From: Pantoea sp. SOD02
GTDB lineage: Bacteria > Pseudomonadota > Gammaproteobacteria > Enterobacterales > Enterobacteriaceae
DNA length: 64,000 nt
Direction: 5' to 3'
NCBI RefSeq assembly: GCF_024707505.1
Contig: NZ_CP102604.1
Coordinates: 1,674,001-1,738,000 of the forward strand
The notes below the pieces were generated by a model. The model was given only the letters and a program-made list of their open reading frames with translations. It made no database searches and had not been told where the DNA came from. Of this stretch, positions 10,919-23,044 are shown one piece after another. Position 1 is the first letter of the stretch, and each line of letters begins with the position of its first letter. Made by a program: the position numbers and the translations under genes.

Positions 10919-12040
10919 TTACTCGCCGAAAAACCAATATCCGCTATTCACCAACGCCGCCAGCTGCGCCAGCAGTGAAGGATCATCCAGCGCATCGCCG
11001 AAATCTTCCAGCGTCAGCACATGATTGTGCGCCAATGCCGCCAGCACATGCGGATGGCTGCTGGTGATCGATTCCCCGTTCACGAACACCACATCGCCGA
11101 TGGTCAATACGCGCAGGCCGCCGAGACGGGTCAGCGCATCGCCTTGCTGCAATGCATCGTAAATCTCATCCGGCTGATACGGCGGCTCCGGCGGCGCGAC
11201 GTCCAGTTCGTGACGTGACTGAGAAATAAACTCGCCAAACCACTGATTAAACTGCTCTGGCTGGTTAATTACATCCATCATCACTTTGCGGATACCTTCC
11301 AGTTCAGACGGCAGGATCTGCGATGGGCATTCACGCGATGGCACATCAGGATCGCTGTAGCGATAGCTGCCCAATTCGTTGGCCAGCATGTGATCGGCAA
11401 AACCGCTGATCAGCTCGCGACCGTTCGGTGCGCGGAAACCAACCGAATAGTTGATGGCGTTTTCCAGCGAATAGCCTTCATGCGGGAATCCAGGCGGAAT
11501 ATAGAGAATATCGCCGGGCTCCATCTCTTCATCGATGATGGCGTCGAACGGCTCAACCTGCAGCAGATCCGGATGCGGGCAGTGCTGTTTCAACGGCACT
11601 TTTTCACCCACGCGCCAGCGACGACGGCCAGTGCCTTGAATGATAAACACATCGTACTGATCGAAATGCGGGCCCACGCCGCCACCCGGCACGGCAAAAG
11701 AGATCATCAGATCGTCAACGCGCCAGTCGGGCAGGAAACGGAATGGGCGCATCAGCGCGGCAGAAGGTTCATGCCAATGGTTGACCGCCTGCACCAGCAG
11801 CGACCAGTTGCTCTCACCGAGATGATCGTAGCTTTCAAACGGTCCGTGACTGACTTGCCATTTGCCTTCGTTATGGCTGACAAGGCGGCTATCCACCTCA
11901 TTTTCCATTGCCAGACCAGCCAGCTCGTCAGGAGAAATAGGATCGACGAAGTTTTTAAATCCACGTTTAAGCACCACCGGGCGTTTCTGCCAGTAGCGCT
12001 GAATAAAGTCGGGCCAGTTGATATCGAGCTGATAGTCCAT
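10919..12040 (-). CDS. roxA: 50S ribosomal protein L16 arginine 3-hydroxylase (JmjC oxygenase, YcfD)
   Basis: RoxA/YcfD is an Fe(II)/2-oxoglutarate oxygenase that hydroxylates an arginine of ribosomal protein L16. The protein is 373 aa, as in E. coli. The iron-binding triad sits at H125 and D127 (GPHFDQYD) and H187 (GFPHEGY). The N-terminal JmjC barrel is followed by a dimerisation region and a C-terminal winged-helix domain ending NSGYWFFGE. It occupies the conserved pepT-roxA-phoQ position. Confidence 0.96.
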   Translation of the reverse strand: MDYQLDINWPDFIQRYWQKRPVVLKRGFKNFVDPISPDELAGLAMENEVDSRLVSHNEGKWQVSHGPFESYDHLGESNWSLLVQAVNHWHEPSAALMRPFRFLPDWRVDDLMISFAVPGGGVGPHFDQYDVFIIQGTGRRRWRVGEKVPLKQHCPHPDLLQVEPFDAIIDEEMEPGDILYIPPGFPHEGYSLENAINYSVGFRAPNGRELISGFADHMLANELGSYRYSDPDVPSRECPSQILPSELEGIRKVMMDVINQPEQFNQWFGEFISQSRHELDVAPPEPPYQPDEIYDALQQGDALTRLGGLRVLTIGDVVFVNGESITSSHPHVLAALAHNHVLTLEDFGDALDDPSLLAQLAALVNSGYWFFGE

Positions 12041-12097
12041 ATGGGGAGTCCGTTTGCTGCAAAGAATGATGGCAAGTATAACAGCCCGCGTCCCTTT

Positions 12098-13558
12098 CTA
12101 CTCGCGGTGATGCTCGACTTCCTGGCGCTGGAAAATCACTTCCATGCGCGCGCCACCGAGTGGGCTGGTGGTGGCAATCACCTGACCGGCGTACTGTTCG
12201 AGGATATCGCGCACCACGGCTAACCCTAATCCCTGACCGGGACGCAAGGTGTCGGCGCGTTGACCGCGCACGAAGATCAAATCGCGTTTGCTTTCCGGAA
12301 TGCCGGGGCCGTCATCATCAATAAACAGATGCAAAGTGTTGTCGGTTTGGCGCGCGGTGACTTCAATAAATTCGAGGCAATATTTGCAGGCGTTATCGAG
12401 TACGTTGCCCAGCACTTCCATAAAGTCATTTTTATCGCCGATAAAGGTCAGTTCCGGCGAGATATCCAGCGTGATCGCCACGCCTTTACGTTGATAGACC
12501 TTATTCAATGCCGAACAGAGGCTATCGAGCAGCGCCGACACCGAATGCAAATCGCGCTGCAGAGGATTGTGATCGGCCTGCATACTAGCGCGATGGAGGT
12601 AATAACCAATCTGCTGTGAGATGCGGCTGATCTGCTCAAGCATCACCGGTTCGGCCTGCTCAATGGTTAACTCTTTACCATTGCGTAACGATCGCAGCGT
12701 ACTTTGCAGCACCGCCAGCGGAGTTTTCAGGCTGTGGGTGACATCCGAAAGTGTGGTGCGATAGCGCGTGTAGCGCTGGCGTTCATTGGTTAGCAGCAGG
12801 TTAAGATTGCGCACCAGGCTGCGTAGCTCCTGCGGCGGATTGTCATCGAGATTCTCGCGCTGGCCGGTTTCCAGCTCGCGCACTTGCGAAGTGAGATCGC
12901 CAATCGGCCGCAAACTCCAGTGTGCCGCCAGCCACAGCAGCGGAATCACCAGTAATAGATTCGCCGCCAGCACATAGCTGAACCACGACCACACTACATC
13001 GGAATGCTGCAACTCTTGCGGAATCGAATCGACCACCACAATGGTTAACGCCGGTAAGTTGGTGGTGGCATCGTAGCGATTGACGGCGACCGAGTGAGTG
13101 AAGGTGTCATTGCTGTCGCTATCCAGCGCGTGCAGTCGCTCTTTCGCCTGCGGGTTATTGCCCATCGCCGCCATGCTGGTGCGATTGCTGGTGTCGATTT
13201 CGTAGAAGTCGGGCTTGAGCAGCCATTCACGACGAATCTTTTTGCGGATATCCGGCACGTCGCGCTGCTGCCACAGCAGTTTCCCGTGTTCATCGTAGAT
13301 AAAGACCAGCGTGGGGAAATTGAGCGTCATGCGCTCGGGCTGACCAATGGTGAGCTGATTGTCGTGCCATTGCGCCAGCGTGAAGAACAGATTGCTCTCG
13401 CCGCGCATCACGCGATAGGTATTTTTATCGAAGCTGACAACGTAGCCGACCACGGCGACCATGCCGTAGGAGAGCGACAAAAACAGTACGATCGCGGCCG
13501 TCGCCAACAGGAAACGGGCGCGAAGTGAGAAGGGGCGTAAGCGTTGTAACCACGTCAT
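12098..13558 (-). CDS. phoQ: Sensor histidine kinase PhoQ
   Basis: PhoQ senses low Mg2+, acidity and antimicrobial peptides and phosphorylates PhoP. At 486 aa it has a first membrane segment (about 16-40), a periplasmic PDC sensor (about 44-190), a second membrane segment (about 191-213), HAMP, the phospho-acceptor H275 ([13 protein letters not shown]), and a catalytic domain with N (LDNACKYC) and G (DDGPGIP) boxes. The membrane-facing acidic patch reads DSDSNDT near 146-152, less acidic than E. coli EDDDDAE. It follows phoP by 3 bases. Confidence 0.97.
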   Translation of the reverse strand: MTWLQRLRPFSLRARFLLATAAIVLFLSLSYGMVAVVGYVVSFDKNTYRVMRGESNLFFTLAQWHDNQLTIGQPERMTLNFPTLVFIYDEHGKLLWQQRDVPDIRKKIRREWLLKPDFYEIDTSNRTSMAAMGNNPQAKERLHALDSDSNDTFTHSVAVNRYDATTNLPALTIVVVDSIPQELQHSDVVWSWFSYVLAANLLLVIPLLWLAAHWSLRPIGDLTSQVRELETGQRENLDDNPPQELRSLVRNLNLLLTNERQRYTRYRTTLSDVTHSLKTPLAVLQSTLRSLRNGKELTIEQAEPVMLEQISRISQQIGYYLHRASMQADHNPLQRDLHSVSALLDSLCSALNKVYQRKGVAITLDISPELTFIGDKNDFMEVLGNVLDNACKYCLEFIEVTARQTDNTLHLFIDDDGPGIPESKRDLIFVRGQRADTLRPGQGLGLAVVRDILEQYAGQVIATTSPLGGARMEVIFQRQEVEHHRE

Positions 13559-13561
13559 AAA

Positions 13562-14230
13562 TCAGAGATCAAAGCGATATCCCTGGCCGCGCACGGTGTT
13601 GATCACTTCGGTCGGATAGAGTGACAGAATTTTTTTGCGCAGACGACCCATCAGCACGTCAATGGTGTGGCTTTCGCGCAGTTCGGCGTCGGGATAGAGC
13701 TGCAGCATCAGTGAATCTTTGCTTACCACTTTACCGGCGTTGCGAATCAGAGTTTCGACGATGGTGTACTCGAAGGCGGTGAGTTTTACCGGTTCGTCTT
13801 GCACCGTCAGTTCACGGCGAGAGAGATCGACCTGGAACGGTGGCATAGAGATAATTTGCGATGCATGACCGCTGTTGCGACGCATCAGCGCCTGCAAGCG
13901 TGCAGCCACTTCTTCAATGTGGAACGGCTTGGTCACGTAGTCGTCGGCACCGGCTTCCAGCGCTTCTACTTTAGCCTGCCAGCCTTCGCGAGCGGTTAAT
14001 ACCAGAATCGGTTGGCGAACGGCATCGGTGCGCCAGCGGCGAATCAGCGACATGCCATCTTCGTCCGGCAAACCAAGATCGACCAGCGCGATGTCGGGGA
14101 TATGTTCTTGCAGGAAATAATCCGCTTCTTTGGCATCTTCTGCAGCATCGACCTGATGGCCCATGTCACGCAGCTGCACGGCGAGGTGATGGCGCAGCAG
14201 CGCATTATCTTCCACAACCAGTACACGCAT
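13562..14230 (-). CDS. phoP: Response regulator PhoP
   Basis: OmpR-family regulator controlling Mg2+ homeostasis and envelope remodelling. The 222-aa protein has a receiver domain with the phospho-acceptor D51 (IALVDLGLP) and acidic pocket E7/D8, K101-region TKPF, and a winged-helix DNA-binding domain ([12 protein letters not shown], ending RGQGYRFDL). AAGGAA lies 6-7 bases before the ATG. A PhoP box upstream (14287-14303) predicts autoregulation of phoPQ. Confidence 0.98.
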   Translation of the reverse strand: MRVLVVEDNALLRHHLAVQLRDMGHQVDAAEDAKEADYFLQEHIPDIALVDLGLPDEDGMSLIRRWRTDAVRQPILVLTAREGWQAKVEALEAGADDYVTKPFHIEEVAARLQALMRRNSGHASQIISMPPFQVDLSRRELTVQDEPVKLTAFEYTIVETLIRNAGKVVSKDSLMLQLYPDAELRESHTIDVLMGRLRKKILSLYPTEVINTVRGQGYRFDL

Positions 14231-14268
14231 AGTATTTCCTTAGCTTCGAACGTAGTGATGATGGAATG

Positions 14269-14303
14269 AGTATATGCGAAGGCAGCTAAACCGCAGATTA
14301 ACA
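14269..14303 (-). promoter_or_regulatory. PhoP box and -10 element of the phoPQ promoter
   Basis: On the minus strand, TGTTAA (14303-14298), a 5-base spacer TCTGC and GGTTTA (14292-14287) form the direct repeat typical of PhoP sites. Twelve bases downstream is a -10 hexamer TATACT (14274-14269). The repeat period and the distance to the -10 match the autoregulated phoP promoter of enterobacteria. Confidence 0.85.
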
Positions 14304-14326
14304 CCGGGCAATGTTGGAAGACATCA

Positions 14327-14386
14327 GGTCGCCATAAATGGCGACCCTACAGCGCGGATGTCGTAGGGTGCGCATTAATGCGCACC
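14327..14386. repeat. REP pair: inverted class A + class B
   Basis: A perfect inverted class A element (GGTCGCCAT..ATGGCGACC + CTAC, 14327-14350), a 12-base spacer, and a perfect class B element (14363-14386) with GTAG on the inner side. It lies between purB and the phoP promoter. Confidence 0.85.
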
Positions 14387-14413
14387 CAAATAAAACACAC
14401 CTGTTGCTGACGA

Positions 14414-15811
<1,398 letters not shown>

Positions 15812-15828
15812 TTATGCCGGGGCGGCGC

Positions 15829-16470
15829 TTAATACGCCGGGCCCAGGCGGGATAAAATGGTTTTGGCTTCGCTCAGCAAGCGCTGGCGCGAGAACATCAG
15901 CTGCAGTCGGCCACCGCCAACCTGCTGCCATAACACCGCAGAGCGAATGCCGGCCAGCAGGGCGGCGCGCACTTTACTCTGCACTTGTGAATTCTGTAAT
16001 ACCTGCGGCGAACCGGTCACCTGAATGCGCGGGCCCAGCGGGCTAATCACATCGACATAAATGCCAGCCATCGCGCTGGTGATGGTGTCTGATTCCAGTT
16101 CGTAATGCGCCAGCTGGCGATCAAGCTGGCCGATGCGCTGTGCCAGCGTGTTCATCGCGGCTTTATTGCCGTGCAGTTTACGCTCCAGCACCATCATGCT
16201 TAAGGTGTAGCGCGTCAGCTCTGCGCTGGCGCCCTGACGATTGCTGCTGTTCAGCACCGCCATCAAGGTCTCTAATCCAACCTTCAAATTGGCTTCGTCG
16301 TTGCCAAACACCGCCAGCGTTGAACCGGGATTGAGATCGATCAGGCTGCGCAGCGACACGTTCAGTGCCGCGTTATTGCAATGTCCCTGCTGCGCGAGCT
16401 GTTGCACCACATGGGCGGCCTGACATACGCCCGCCAGCGCCAGTGTAATCTCATAATAGTTCTTAGCCAC
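15829..16470 (-). CDS. hflD: High-frequency lysogenisation protein HflD
   Basis: HflD is a peripheral inner-membrane protein named for its inhibition of phage lambda CII; its cellular role is unclear. The 213-aa product starts [20 protein letters not shown] and includes [14 protein letters not shown] and [21 protein letters not shown], both characteristic. Predicted mostly helical, without a signal peptide. It sits between purB and mnmA as in E. coli. Confidence 0.96.
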   Translation of the reverse strand: MAKNYYEITLALAGVCQAAHVVQQLAQQGHCNNAALNVSLRSLIDLNPGSTLAVFGNDEANLKVGLETLMAVLNSSNRQGASAELTRYTLSMMVLERKLHGNKAAMNTLAQRIGQLDRQLAHYELESDTITSAMAGIYVDVISPLGPRIQVTGSPQVLQNSQVQSKVRAALLAGIRSAVLWQQVGGGRLQLMFSRQRLLSEAKTILSRLGPAY

Positions 16471-16506
16471 GCTTAACTCCTGTCATCGCGTCGGGCAGCG
16501 CCGACC

Positions 16507-17619
16507 TTAGGCTTCTGCCAGAGGCAGGCGTTGTTCGATAATGCCGCCGCCGAGGCACACTTCACCGAGATAAAACACGGCAGATTGGCCTGGCGTGACG
16601 GCCGCAACCGGCTCGTCAAAACGGACTTCAATACGGTCGTCGCCGTGCGGAATGATTTCACACGGAATGTCGGTCTGACGATAGCGGGTTTTCACCGTGC
16701 AGCGCAGCGAGGCGGTAATCGGCTGGCGATCGACCCAATGTAGCTGTTGGGCAATCAACCCCACAGACATCAGGCGCGGATGCTCGCCGCCTTGCGCCAC
16801 GATTAGACGATTGCGCGCCACATCTTTGTCGACCACATACCAGGGATCGTCGTTGCTCTCTTTACGACCGCCAATGCCCAGGCCTTTACGCTGGCCGAGC
16901 GTGTGATACATCAAGCCCTGATGTTCACCGACGATTTCACCGTCAACGGTTTCGATTTCGCCCGGCTGCGCAGGCAGATAGCGGCCAAGGAAGTCACGGA
17001 ACTTGCGCTCGCCGATAAAGCAGATGCCGGTGGAATCTTTCTTCTTCGCGGTGATCAGGTCCAGCTGCTCAGCGATGCGGCGTACTTCCGGCTTATCCAG
17101 TTCGCCAACCGGGAACAGGCTTTGCGCGATCTGCTGGTGGCTGAGCGTGTAGAGGAAATAGCTCTGATCTTTGTTGCCGTCGAGTCCGCGCAGCAGGCGG
17201 CTTTGACCGTCCACATCCTGACGGCGCACGTAGTGGCCGGTGGCGATGAAATCTGCGCCGAGATCGTCCGCCGCGAATTCGAGGAAGGCTTTGAACTTGA
17301 TCTCTTTGTTGCACAGGATGTCGGGATTCGGCGTGCGACCCGCTTTGTACTCTTCCAGGAAGTGCTCGAACACGTTATCCCAGTACTCAGCGGCGAAGTT
17401 GATTTTGTGCAGTTTGATGCCGAGTTTGTCACACACGGCTTGTGCGTCAGCCAGATCATCGGCGGCGGTGCAATACTCCTCGCCATCGTCTTCCTCCCAG
17501 TTCTTCATGAACAGGCCTTCAACCTGGTAGCCCTGCTGCTGCAGTAACCAGGCGGAAACGGAAGAATCGACGCCGCCGGACATTCCGACGATCACTTTTT
17601 TCTGGCTGTTGTCAGACAT
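16507..17619 (-). CDS. mnmA: tRNA-specific 2-thiouridylase MnmA
   Basis: MnmA activates U34 of tRNAs for Lys, Glu and Gln with ATP and inserts sulfur relayed through the Tus proteins, making the s2 part of mnm5s2U. The 370-aa protein has the PP-loop [11 protein letters not shown] (residues 12-22) and the two catalytic cysteines C103 ([11 protein letters not shown]) and C200 ([13 protein letters not shown]). Upstream gene of the hflD-purB group. Confidence 0.98.
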   Translation of the reverse strand: MSDNSQKKVIVGMSGGVDSSVSAWLLQQQGYQVEGLFMKNWEEDDGEEYCTAADDLADAQAVCDKLGIKLHKINFAAEYWDNVFEHFLEEYKAGRTPNPDILCNKEIKFKAFLEFAADDLGADFIATGHYVRRQDVDGQSRLLRGLDGNKDQSYFLYTLSHQQIAQSLFPVGELDKPEVRRIAEQLDLITAKKKDSTGICFIGERKFRDFLGRYLPAQPGEIETVDGEIVGEHQGLMYHTLGQRKGLGIGGRKESNDDPWYVVDKDVARNRLIVAQGGEHPRLMSVGLIAQQLHWVDRQPITASLRCTVKTRYRQTDIPCEIIPHGDDRIEVRFDEPVAAVTPGQSAVFYLGEVCLGGGIIEQRLPLAEA

Positions 17620-17661
17620 GACGCACTCTTAAATTACGATAAAAACAGGCGGCGCATTCTA

Positions 17662-18135
17662 TCATGCAGAAGCGGGGCGCGCACCCTCATGAAACGGCCA
17701 CTGGAACGGCGCGACCAGATGCAGCGGATAACGCTCGCCTTGTTGCCACAGCCGCACGCTCTCTGCCACTAACGGTGAACGCAGGCGATTCGCCGTCAGA
17801 ATCTGCTCTGGCGGCAACCACCAGCAGCAATCGATGTCGCGGTCGTGCGGCGAGGTTTCGACTTTTTCGGCCAGATCGAGGCCAAACAGGAAACGCACAA
17901 AAGGTGTATCGTCTGGGGCAATCCACTGCTGCACACCGAGGAAATATTCGGGATGGGCGTCGATGCCGGTCTCTTCAAACAATTCACGCTGCGCGGCTTC
18001 GAGCAGGGTTTCATTGGCCTCAAGATGTCCGGCGGGCTGATTCCAGGTAATACGACCGTGCACACGCTCTTCAACCACCAGCAAATGTCCCTGTGCCTGC
18101 ACAATGCAGGCGACCGTTACATGAGGTTTAAACAT
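17662..18135 (-). CDS. nudJ: Nudix phosphatase NudJ (HMP-PP hydrolase)
   Basis: NudJ (YmfB) hydrolyses nucleoside and thiamine-precursor pyrophosphates. The 157-aa protein starts [20 protein letters not shown] and holds a complete Nudix box from [13 protein letters not shown] to RELFEETGI, with the metal-binding glutamates of REXXEE. Its position between mnmA and rluE is the conserved enterobacterial one. Confidence 0.95.
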   Translation of the reverse strand: MFKPHVTVACIVQAQGHLLVVEERVHGRITWNQPAGHLEANETLLEAAQRELFEETGIDAHPEYFLGVQQWIAPDDTPFVRFLFGLDLAEKVETSPHDRDIDCCWWLPPEQILTANRLRSPLVAESVRLWQQGERYPLHLVAPFQWPFHEGARPASA

Positions 18136-18165
18136 CCTTCCTCCGAAATTGTTAACTAAAAGTTA

Positions 18166-18804
18166 TTAAATGGCTGCGCTGATATCGCGCCATTCACCCG
18201 GCGCTAAATCGCCTAGCTGATGTTCGCCCATCGCAAAGCGAATCAGGCGCAATGTCGGAAAACCGATGTGGGCCGTCATGCGGCGCACCTGGCGATTTCG
18301 GCCCTCAAACAGGGTGATTTTCAACCAACTGGTGGGGATCGCTTTGCGTTCACGAATCGGCGGCTGGCGCGGCCACAGCCATTCTGGCTCGTCCACTAAC
18401 TCAATGCCTGCCGGCAACGTTGGGCCGTCGTTGAGCGTCACGCCGTTGCGTAACAGGGATAAATCTGATTCCTGCGGCACGCCTTCCACCTGCACAAAAT
18501 AGTCCTTTCCGGTGCGCTTGCCAGGCTGCGTCAGCGCGGCTTGCAGCGCGCCATCGTTGGTCAAAACCATCAATCCTTCGCTATCGCGATCGAGGCGGCC
18601 TGCGGCGTACACGTCGCCTATCGGCACAAAATCTTTCAGCGTGCGGCGTCCGGCTTCGTCACTGAATTGCGGCAAAACATCGAAGGGTTTGTTAAAGAGT
18701 ATGACGCGTCTTGGGCCTTTCGGACGGGTATCACGGCGCACGGGCTTACGTGTTGGGGCGTTCGCACGCTTATCCTGGTGAATTCGTTGAGAAGTTTTTC
18801 GCAT
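18166..18804 (-). CDS. rluE: 23S rRNA pseudouridine(2457) synthase RluE
   Basis: RluE converts U2457 of 23S rRNA to pseudouridine. The RsuA-family core includes the catalytic aspartate segment [19 protein letters not shown] and the C-terminal [22 protein letters not shown] chose the ATG at 18804 ([13 protein letters not shown], 212 aa). A longer reading from 18834 would start inside a good -10 hexamer (TATAAT, 18838-18833 on this strand), so the message probably begins after it. Neither start has a strong ribosome-binding site. Divergent from icd. Confidence 0.93.
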   Translation of the reverse strand: MRKTSQRIHQDKRANAPTRKPVRRDTRPKGPRRVILFNKPFDVLPQFSDEAGRRTLKDFVPIGDVYAAGRLDRDSEGLMVLTNDGALQAALTQPGKRTGKDYFVQVEGVPQESDLSLLRNGVTLNDGPTLPAGIELVDEPEWLWPRQPPIRERKAIPTSWLKITLFEGRNRQVRRMTAHIGFPTLRLIRFAMGEHQLGDLAPGEWRDISAAI

Positions 18805-18935
18805 GGGCTTTGCAGTCAGAAACATTCGGCGCATTATAGCGCGAAACTACGGTGATTGGCGTAGCGGAAATAATCAAGTAGTATTGACCCGCATCTTACA
18901 AATCATTAACAAAAAATCGCTCGAAGGAGAGGTTG

Positions 18936-20186
18936 ATGGAAAGCAAAGTAGTTGTTCCGGCGGAAGGTCAAAAAATCACCCTGGCTCAGGGAAAACTTAC
19001 AGTTCCGAATAACCCGATTATTCCTTACATTGAAGGTGACGGTATCGGTGTTGATGTTTCCCCGGTAATGTTGAAAGTGGTTGATGCCGCTGTGAAGAAA
19101 GCCTACAACGGCGAGCGTAAAATTTCCTGGATGGAAATTTATACTGGTGAAAAATCAGTAGAACTTTACGGCCAGGACGTCTGGCTGCCGCAGGAAACCC
19201 TCGATTTAATCAAAGAATATCGCGTTGCCATCAAAGGCCCACTGACTACGCCAGTTGGCGGCGGTATTCGTTCTCTGAACGTTGCGCTGCGTCAGGAGCT
19301 GGATCTGTACGTGTGTCTGCGTCCGGTTCGCTACTACAAAGGCACGCCAAGCCCGGTTAAACGCCCTGAAGAAACCGACATGGTGATCTTCCGTGAAAAC
19401 TCAGAAGATATCTATGCCGGTATCGAGTGGAAAGCGGGCACGCCAGAAGCGGATAAAGTGATCAAGTTCCTGCGCGAAGAGATGGGCGTGAAGAAAATTC
19501 GCTTCCCTGAGCAGTGCGGTATCGGCGTTAAGCCATGCTCGGAAGAGGGTACCAAACGTCTGGTGCGCGCAGCAGTTGAATACACCATCACCAACGATCG
19601 TGATTCTCTGACCCTGGTTCACAAAGGCAACATCATGAAGTTCACCGAAGGTTCTTTCAAAGACTGGGGCTACCAGTTAGTGAAAGAAGAGTTCGGCGGC
19701 GAGCTGATCGATGGCGGTCCGTGGATGAAGTTCAAGAACCCGAACACCGGTAAAGAGATCATTGTTAAAGACGTGATCGCGGATGCCTTCCTGCAGCAGA
19801 TCCTGTTGCGTCCAGCTGAATACGACGTGATCGCCTGTATGAACCTGAACGGTGACTACATCTCTGATGCCCTGGCGGCACAGGTTGGCGGTATCGGTAT
19901 CGCACCAGGCGCAAACATCGGTGACGAATGTGCTCTGTTCGAAGCGACACACGGTACAGCACCTAAGTATGCAGGTCAGGATAAAGTGAACCCAGGTTCA
20001 GTGATTCTGTCGGCAGAAATGATGTTGCGTCACCTTGAGTGGTTCGAAGCGGCTGACTTAATCGTTAAAGGTGTTGAAGGCGCTATCGCTAACAAAACCG
20101 TGACCTACGATTTCGAACGTCTGATGGATGGCGCTAAACTGCTGAAATGTTCAGAGTTTGGTGACGCGATCATCAACAACATGTAA
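18936..20186 (+). CDS. icd: NADP-dependent isocitrate dehydrogenase
   Basis: TCA-cycle enzyme oxidising isocitrate to 2-oxoglutarate with NADP+. The ATG at 18936 after GGAGAGGTTG gives 416 aa ([16 protein letters not shown]), the E. coli length. The GGGIRSLN segment contains the serine phosphorylated by AceK, and active-site segments [13 protein letters not shown] and [16 protein letters not shown] are intact. The gene keeps its canonical end (GDAIINNM). In E. coli this 3' end is the integration site of e14 and phage 21, which matters for the gtr cluster next door. Confidence 0.98.
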   Translation: MESKVVVPAEGQKITLAQGKLTVPNNPIIPYIEGDGIGVDVSPVMLKVVDAAVKKAYNGERKISWMEIYTGEKSVELYGQDVWLPQETLDLIKEYRVAIKGPLTTPVGGGIRSLNVALRQELDLYVCLRPVRYYKGTPSPVKRPEETDMVIFRENSEDIYAGIEWKAGTPEADKVIKFLREEMGVKKIRFPEQCGIGVKPCSEEGTKRLVRAAVEYTITNDRDSLTLVHKGNIMKFTEGSFKDWGYQLVKEEFGGELIDGGPWMKFKNPNTGKEIIVKDVIADAFLQQILLRPAEYDVIACMNLNGDYISDALAAQVGGIGIAPGANIGDECALFEATHGTAPKYAGQDKVNPGSVILSAEMMLRHLEWFEAADLIVKGVEGAIANKTVTYDFERLMDGAKLLKCSEFGDAIINNM

Positions 20187-20211
20187 TTTGCCACTCAGGC
20201 AGAAAGCATAA

Positions 20212-20237
20212 CGGGAGCCAATGGCTCCCGTTTTTTT
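20212..20237 (+). terminator. Rho-independent terminator of icd
   Basis: A perfect stem CGGGAGCC-AAT-GGCTCCCG followed by seven T residues, 26 bases after the icd stop. Nearly the same hairpin recurs at 23091-23109 on the far side of the gtr genes. Confidence 0.92.
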
Positions 20238-20270
20238 GCTTCAAAATGAGCAACTATTACAGCTAAAAAT

Positions 20271-21683
20271 TTATTTCATTGCCAGTACGGATTGAGCATC
20301 AATAATAATGCACTTGCCTGGGCAGTTGTCGTTTCCGGTGATCACTGGCGATTCCGGAAGAGTGAAATTCATACCTGCTTCTTTCTTTACGGTGTATGCC
20401 ATACCAGCAAATGTCCACGGCATGCCTAAAGATAAAGAACCAAACTCATCATATTTCGATGATTTTGCAATTTTTGGCAAATTCTCAGTATTTAATCGGT
20501 AGTAAAGAGTGCCATCGAAATCTTTTGGCACCACTTTAGTGATTTCGGCCTGTAAAAGTGCATACTCTTTTTGCTGAGGCGAAGAAAACCCCTCTTTAAT
20601 TTTGCTGGCTGCAAGCCATCCTGCAGCGACAGGCAGCAATAGATAAATGATTCCTGAGTATTTTATTTTATCGATAATAAAGAATAGCCCGATAAGGAAG
20701 CAAGAAGTGGTAATCAGCGAGAGCGCGCTGATAGTACGGTAAGCCGCCCAACTCTCTGTCACCAGCAAGTTTGGTGTCACTGCTGCAGCAGCGAAGAGGA
20801 AAGATAAAAATACTTTTTCTTTGCCATTCTCGCTAATGTTTTTCAATCCGATAAAGATAAAACCCAACGATATAATGATCGAGAGTGCTTTTCTGCCGGT
20901 GTCAAAATTACAGATGGCATTTTTTAATGGTTCTACAAAGAACCATTTAATCTTTCCTATAAGATCAATGGTGATGTTACTTCTTGAAAGTGTCTCGCCG
21001 AATAACAGGAGCGGAATGGCTTTAGCTAATACTAATGCCATCAGCATACCAAAGAAAATCATTGCAAAAGTACGAATGAGTTCCTTTTTTTTAATTTTGC
21101 GGGAAGTCAGGCAAGTGTCCATAAATGCAAAAAAAAGGAAACACATTGCAGTGGGTTGATAAATAGCGAAGGAGAACGTGATCAGCAATGCTGATAACAT
21201 AATCCCTGAAATGCCGCGCAATGTAGTTAGTGCTGAGTAACTCAATCCAGCAAGAATAATAGAGGTGACAAAAGGAAAACATACTGACCACGAGTTGAAT
21301 ACCTGGAAAGAGGGCAGCAAACAGATCGTTAATGAGAATATCAATCTCTGAAGAGTATTTTTGAGAATATTTCTATCAGAGATAAATTTGTAAAAGTAAC
21401 AGCTTAGTATGATAAGAGAAGAAACGGATAGCAGTCTTAACAGTATTAACGAGTCCACGCTGGATATAAAGAATGAGAGTAAATAGCGCAAACCGCCGTA
21501 GGCCGGCCTTCCTGAAAGAATATCCCATTTAAAAATGCTGACTGGATCAGTCTGAGAGCTGAACAGATAGTACCAATCATCCGAAAAAGCATAGCTCGAG
21601 AGAAAAACAGGGCTATAACTGGCGAGCAAGGCCACGGCTAATAAAAAATAAATTTTAAAGTTATTGCAGACTATATTAGTCAT
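20271..21683 (-). CDS. O-antigen-modifying glucosyltransferase, GtrII-like membrane protein
   Basis: A 470-aa polytopic membrane protein (roughly 10-12 hydrophobic segments) in the third position of a gtrA-gtrB-gtr operon. In serotype-converting clusters this last gene encodes the serotype-specific enzyme that transfers glucose from undecaprenyl-phosphate-glucose to O-antigen on the periplasmic side. The acidic motif SDDWYYLF after the first membrane segment fits this GT-C-like class (GtrII family by resemblance). It overlaps gtrB by 8 bases. Low GC and AT-rich codons contrast with icd and suggest horizontal acquisition. The exact sugar linkage cannot be read from sequence. Confidence 0.85.
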   Translation of the reverse strand: MTNIVCNNFKIYFLLAVALLASYSPVFLSSYAFSDDWYYLFSSQTDPVSIFKWDILSGRPAYGGLRYLLSFFISSVDSLILLRLLSVSSLIILSCYFYKFISDRNILKNTLQRLIFSLTICLLPSFQVFNSWSVCFPFVTSIILAGLSYSALTTLRGISGIMLSALLITFSFAIYQPTAMCFLFFAFMDTCLTSRKIKKKELIRTFAMIFFGMLMALVLAKAIPLLLFGETLSRSNITIDLIGKIKWFFVEPLKNAICNFDTGRKALSIIISLGFIFIGLKNISENGKEKVFLSFLFAAAAVTPNLLVTESWAAYRTISALSLITTSCFLIGLFFIIDKIKYSGIIYLLLPVAAGWLAASKIKEGFSSPQQKEYALLQAEITKVVPKDFDGTLYYRLNTENLPKIAKSSKYDEFGSLSLGMPWTFAGMAYTVKKEAGMNFTLPESPVITGNDNCPGKCIIIDAQSVLAMK

Positions 21684-22590
21684 TTGATTCCTTTTTTATA
21701 TATCGAGGTCTGTGTTTGGTTTCAATATAGATCCTGCCAATATATTCACCTAATACACCTATTCCTATCAACTGAATGCCACCTAGAAAGAGTATTGAAA
21801 CCAGTAGTGACGGATATCCGGCAACAGGATTTCCCCATATTATTTTATCAATAATCATCCATGCGCCATAAACGAACGACAAGAACGCGACAAAAAAACC
21901 AATATAGGTCCACACTCTGAGCGGAAATGTTGAAAAGCTGGTAAGCCCTTCAAGAGCCAGATTCCAAAGTCGCCATCCATTAAATTTTGCCTCTCCGGCA
22001 ATGCGCGCTGGGCGGCTATATTCAACGATGGCAGAATCACCTTCCACCCAACTCAGAAGACCTTTCATAAACAGATTGCGTTCCTGCAATTGCTTAATGT
22101 TTTCGACAGTTGCACGAGAAAGTAAACGAAAGTCGCCAACATTTTCTTCTAATTTTGGTGAGCTAATTTTATTGTGTAACTTGTAAAACCATGCAGCAGT
22201 TTTTCGCTTAAAACGACTATCGCTACGCCTATCATTGCGCTTGGCCAACACAATCGGCCAGCCTTCTTGCCATTTATTTATCAGCAAAGGAATGACTTCA
22301 ATGGGATCCTGAAGATCAACATCAACCGGAATGACTGCATCACCACTAGAATGTTCAAGTCCAGCGAGCAGCGCGGCTTCTTTACCAAAGTTACGAATAA
22401 AATTGATGACTAATACAGATTCGTCATTATTCTGAATCGATTTAATAATCTGCTCTGTGCTATCAGTACTGCCATCATTGATAAAGATGATTTCAAGATT
22501 GTAAGAAGAAAGTTTTTCTTTAACGGTCCGGTAAAAAATAGGTATTGCATCTTCTTCGTTGAAGACTGGCACCACCAGAGAAATTTTCAT
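21676..22590 (-). CDS. gtrB: Bactoprenol glucosyltransferase GtrB
   Basis: GtrB transfers glucose from UDP-glucose to undecaprenyl phosphate at the cytoplasmic face. The ATG at 22588-22590, preceded by AGGGGGG, gives a GT2-family protein of 304 aa starting [20 protein letters not shown]. It has the nucleotide-sugar motifs [11 protein letters not shown] and DVDLQDP, then two C-terminal membrane segments ([20 protein letters not shown] and a second near [20 protein letters not shown]). An upstream in-frame TTG at 22608 is less likely. Highly similar to phage-borne GtrB proteins of Shigella and Salmonella. Confidence 0.95.
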   Translation of the reverse strand: MKISLVVPVFNEEDAIPIFYRTVKEKLSSYNLEIIFINDGSTDSTEQIIKSIQNNDESVLVINFIRNFGKEAALLAGLEHSSGDAVIPVDVDLQDPIEVIPLLINKWQEGWPIVLAKRNDRRSDSRFKRKTAAWFYKLHNKISSPKLEENVGDFRLLSRATVENIKQLQERNLFMKGLLSWVEGDSAIVEYSRPARIAGEAKFNGWRLWNLALEGLTSFSTFPLRVWTYIGFFVAFLSFVYGAWMIIDKIIWGNPVAGYPSLLVSILFLGGIQLIGIGVLGEYIGRIYIETKHRPRYIKKESND

Positions 22591-22945
22591 TTTTCCCCCT
22601 AAAAACAATAAAGTTTGAATAGATGAAGCCGAATATCAAACTTATTATGGAAAATGAGATAAGCGTAATAATCGGATTAATATGCGTATGATCGGCGAAA
22701 CTGCCAATACCTGCGGCCATCATGCCCATAAAAGCAACAAAGATGACATAGCGGAAAGTTGTCGCTTCGGCTTTAAACGTCCAGCGTGCGTTAGCAAAAA
22801 ATGAAAATGTTACGGCGACAATGAAAGCCAACAGATTCGCCAGCCACTGGCGGATATTCAGAGAATACAGGGCTGCAAACACCATCCAATGGATCAAGGT
22901 GTTAATGATGCCTACTGATAAAAAACGTGAGAATAATTTCAACAT
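22520..22945 (-). CDS. gtrA: Bactoprenol-linked glucose flippase GtrA
   Basis: GtrA is thought to flip undecaprenyl-phosphate-glucose across the inner membrane. The product has four membrane segments (about 8-28, 33-52, 65-84, 91-112) and the family signature [11 protein letters not shown]. It is 141 aa, about 20 residues longer than usual: after FIVFRGKN a basic tail ([12 protein letters not shown]) is read from DNA that also encodes the start of gtrB, an overlap of 71 bases. First gene of the operon. The leader has no GATC sites, so Dam/OxyR phase variation as in Salmonella gtr operons is not indicated. Confidence 0.92.
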   Translation of the reverse strand: MLKLFSRFLSVGIINTLIHWMVFAALYSLNIRQWLANLLAFIVAVTFSFFANARWTFKAEATTFRYVIFVAFMGMMAAGIGSFADHTHINPIITLISFSIISLIFGFIYSNFIVFRGKNENFSGGASLQRRRCNTYFLPDR

Positions 22946-23044
22946 AGTGAAATGTTAGCCATGAGGACATCATTATTTTAAAAATAGTGGGGAATTTTAC
23001 ATGGAGGCTCACAACAAATAAAGTTGTAAAATCATCGTTCTCAC

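Noticed and set aside
22946..23044. Dam/OxyR phase-variation switch upstream of gtrA
   Set aside because: Salmonella gtr operons carry GATC pairs in OxyR sites; no GATC occurs in this leader.
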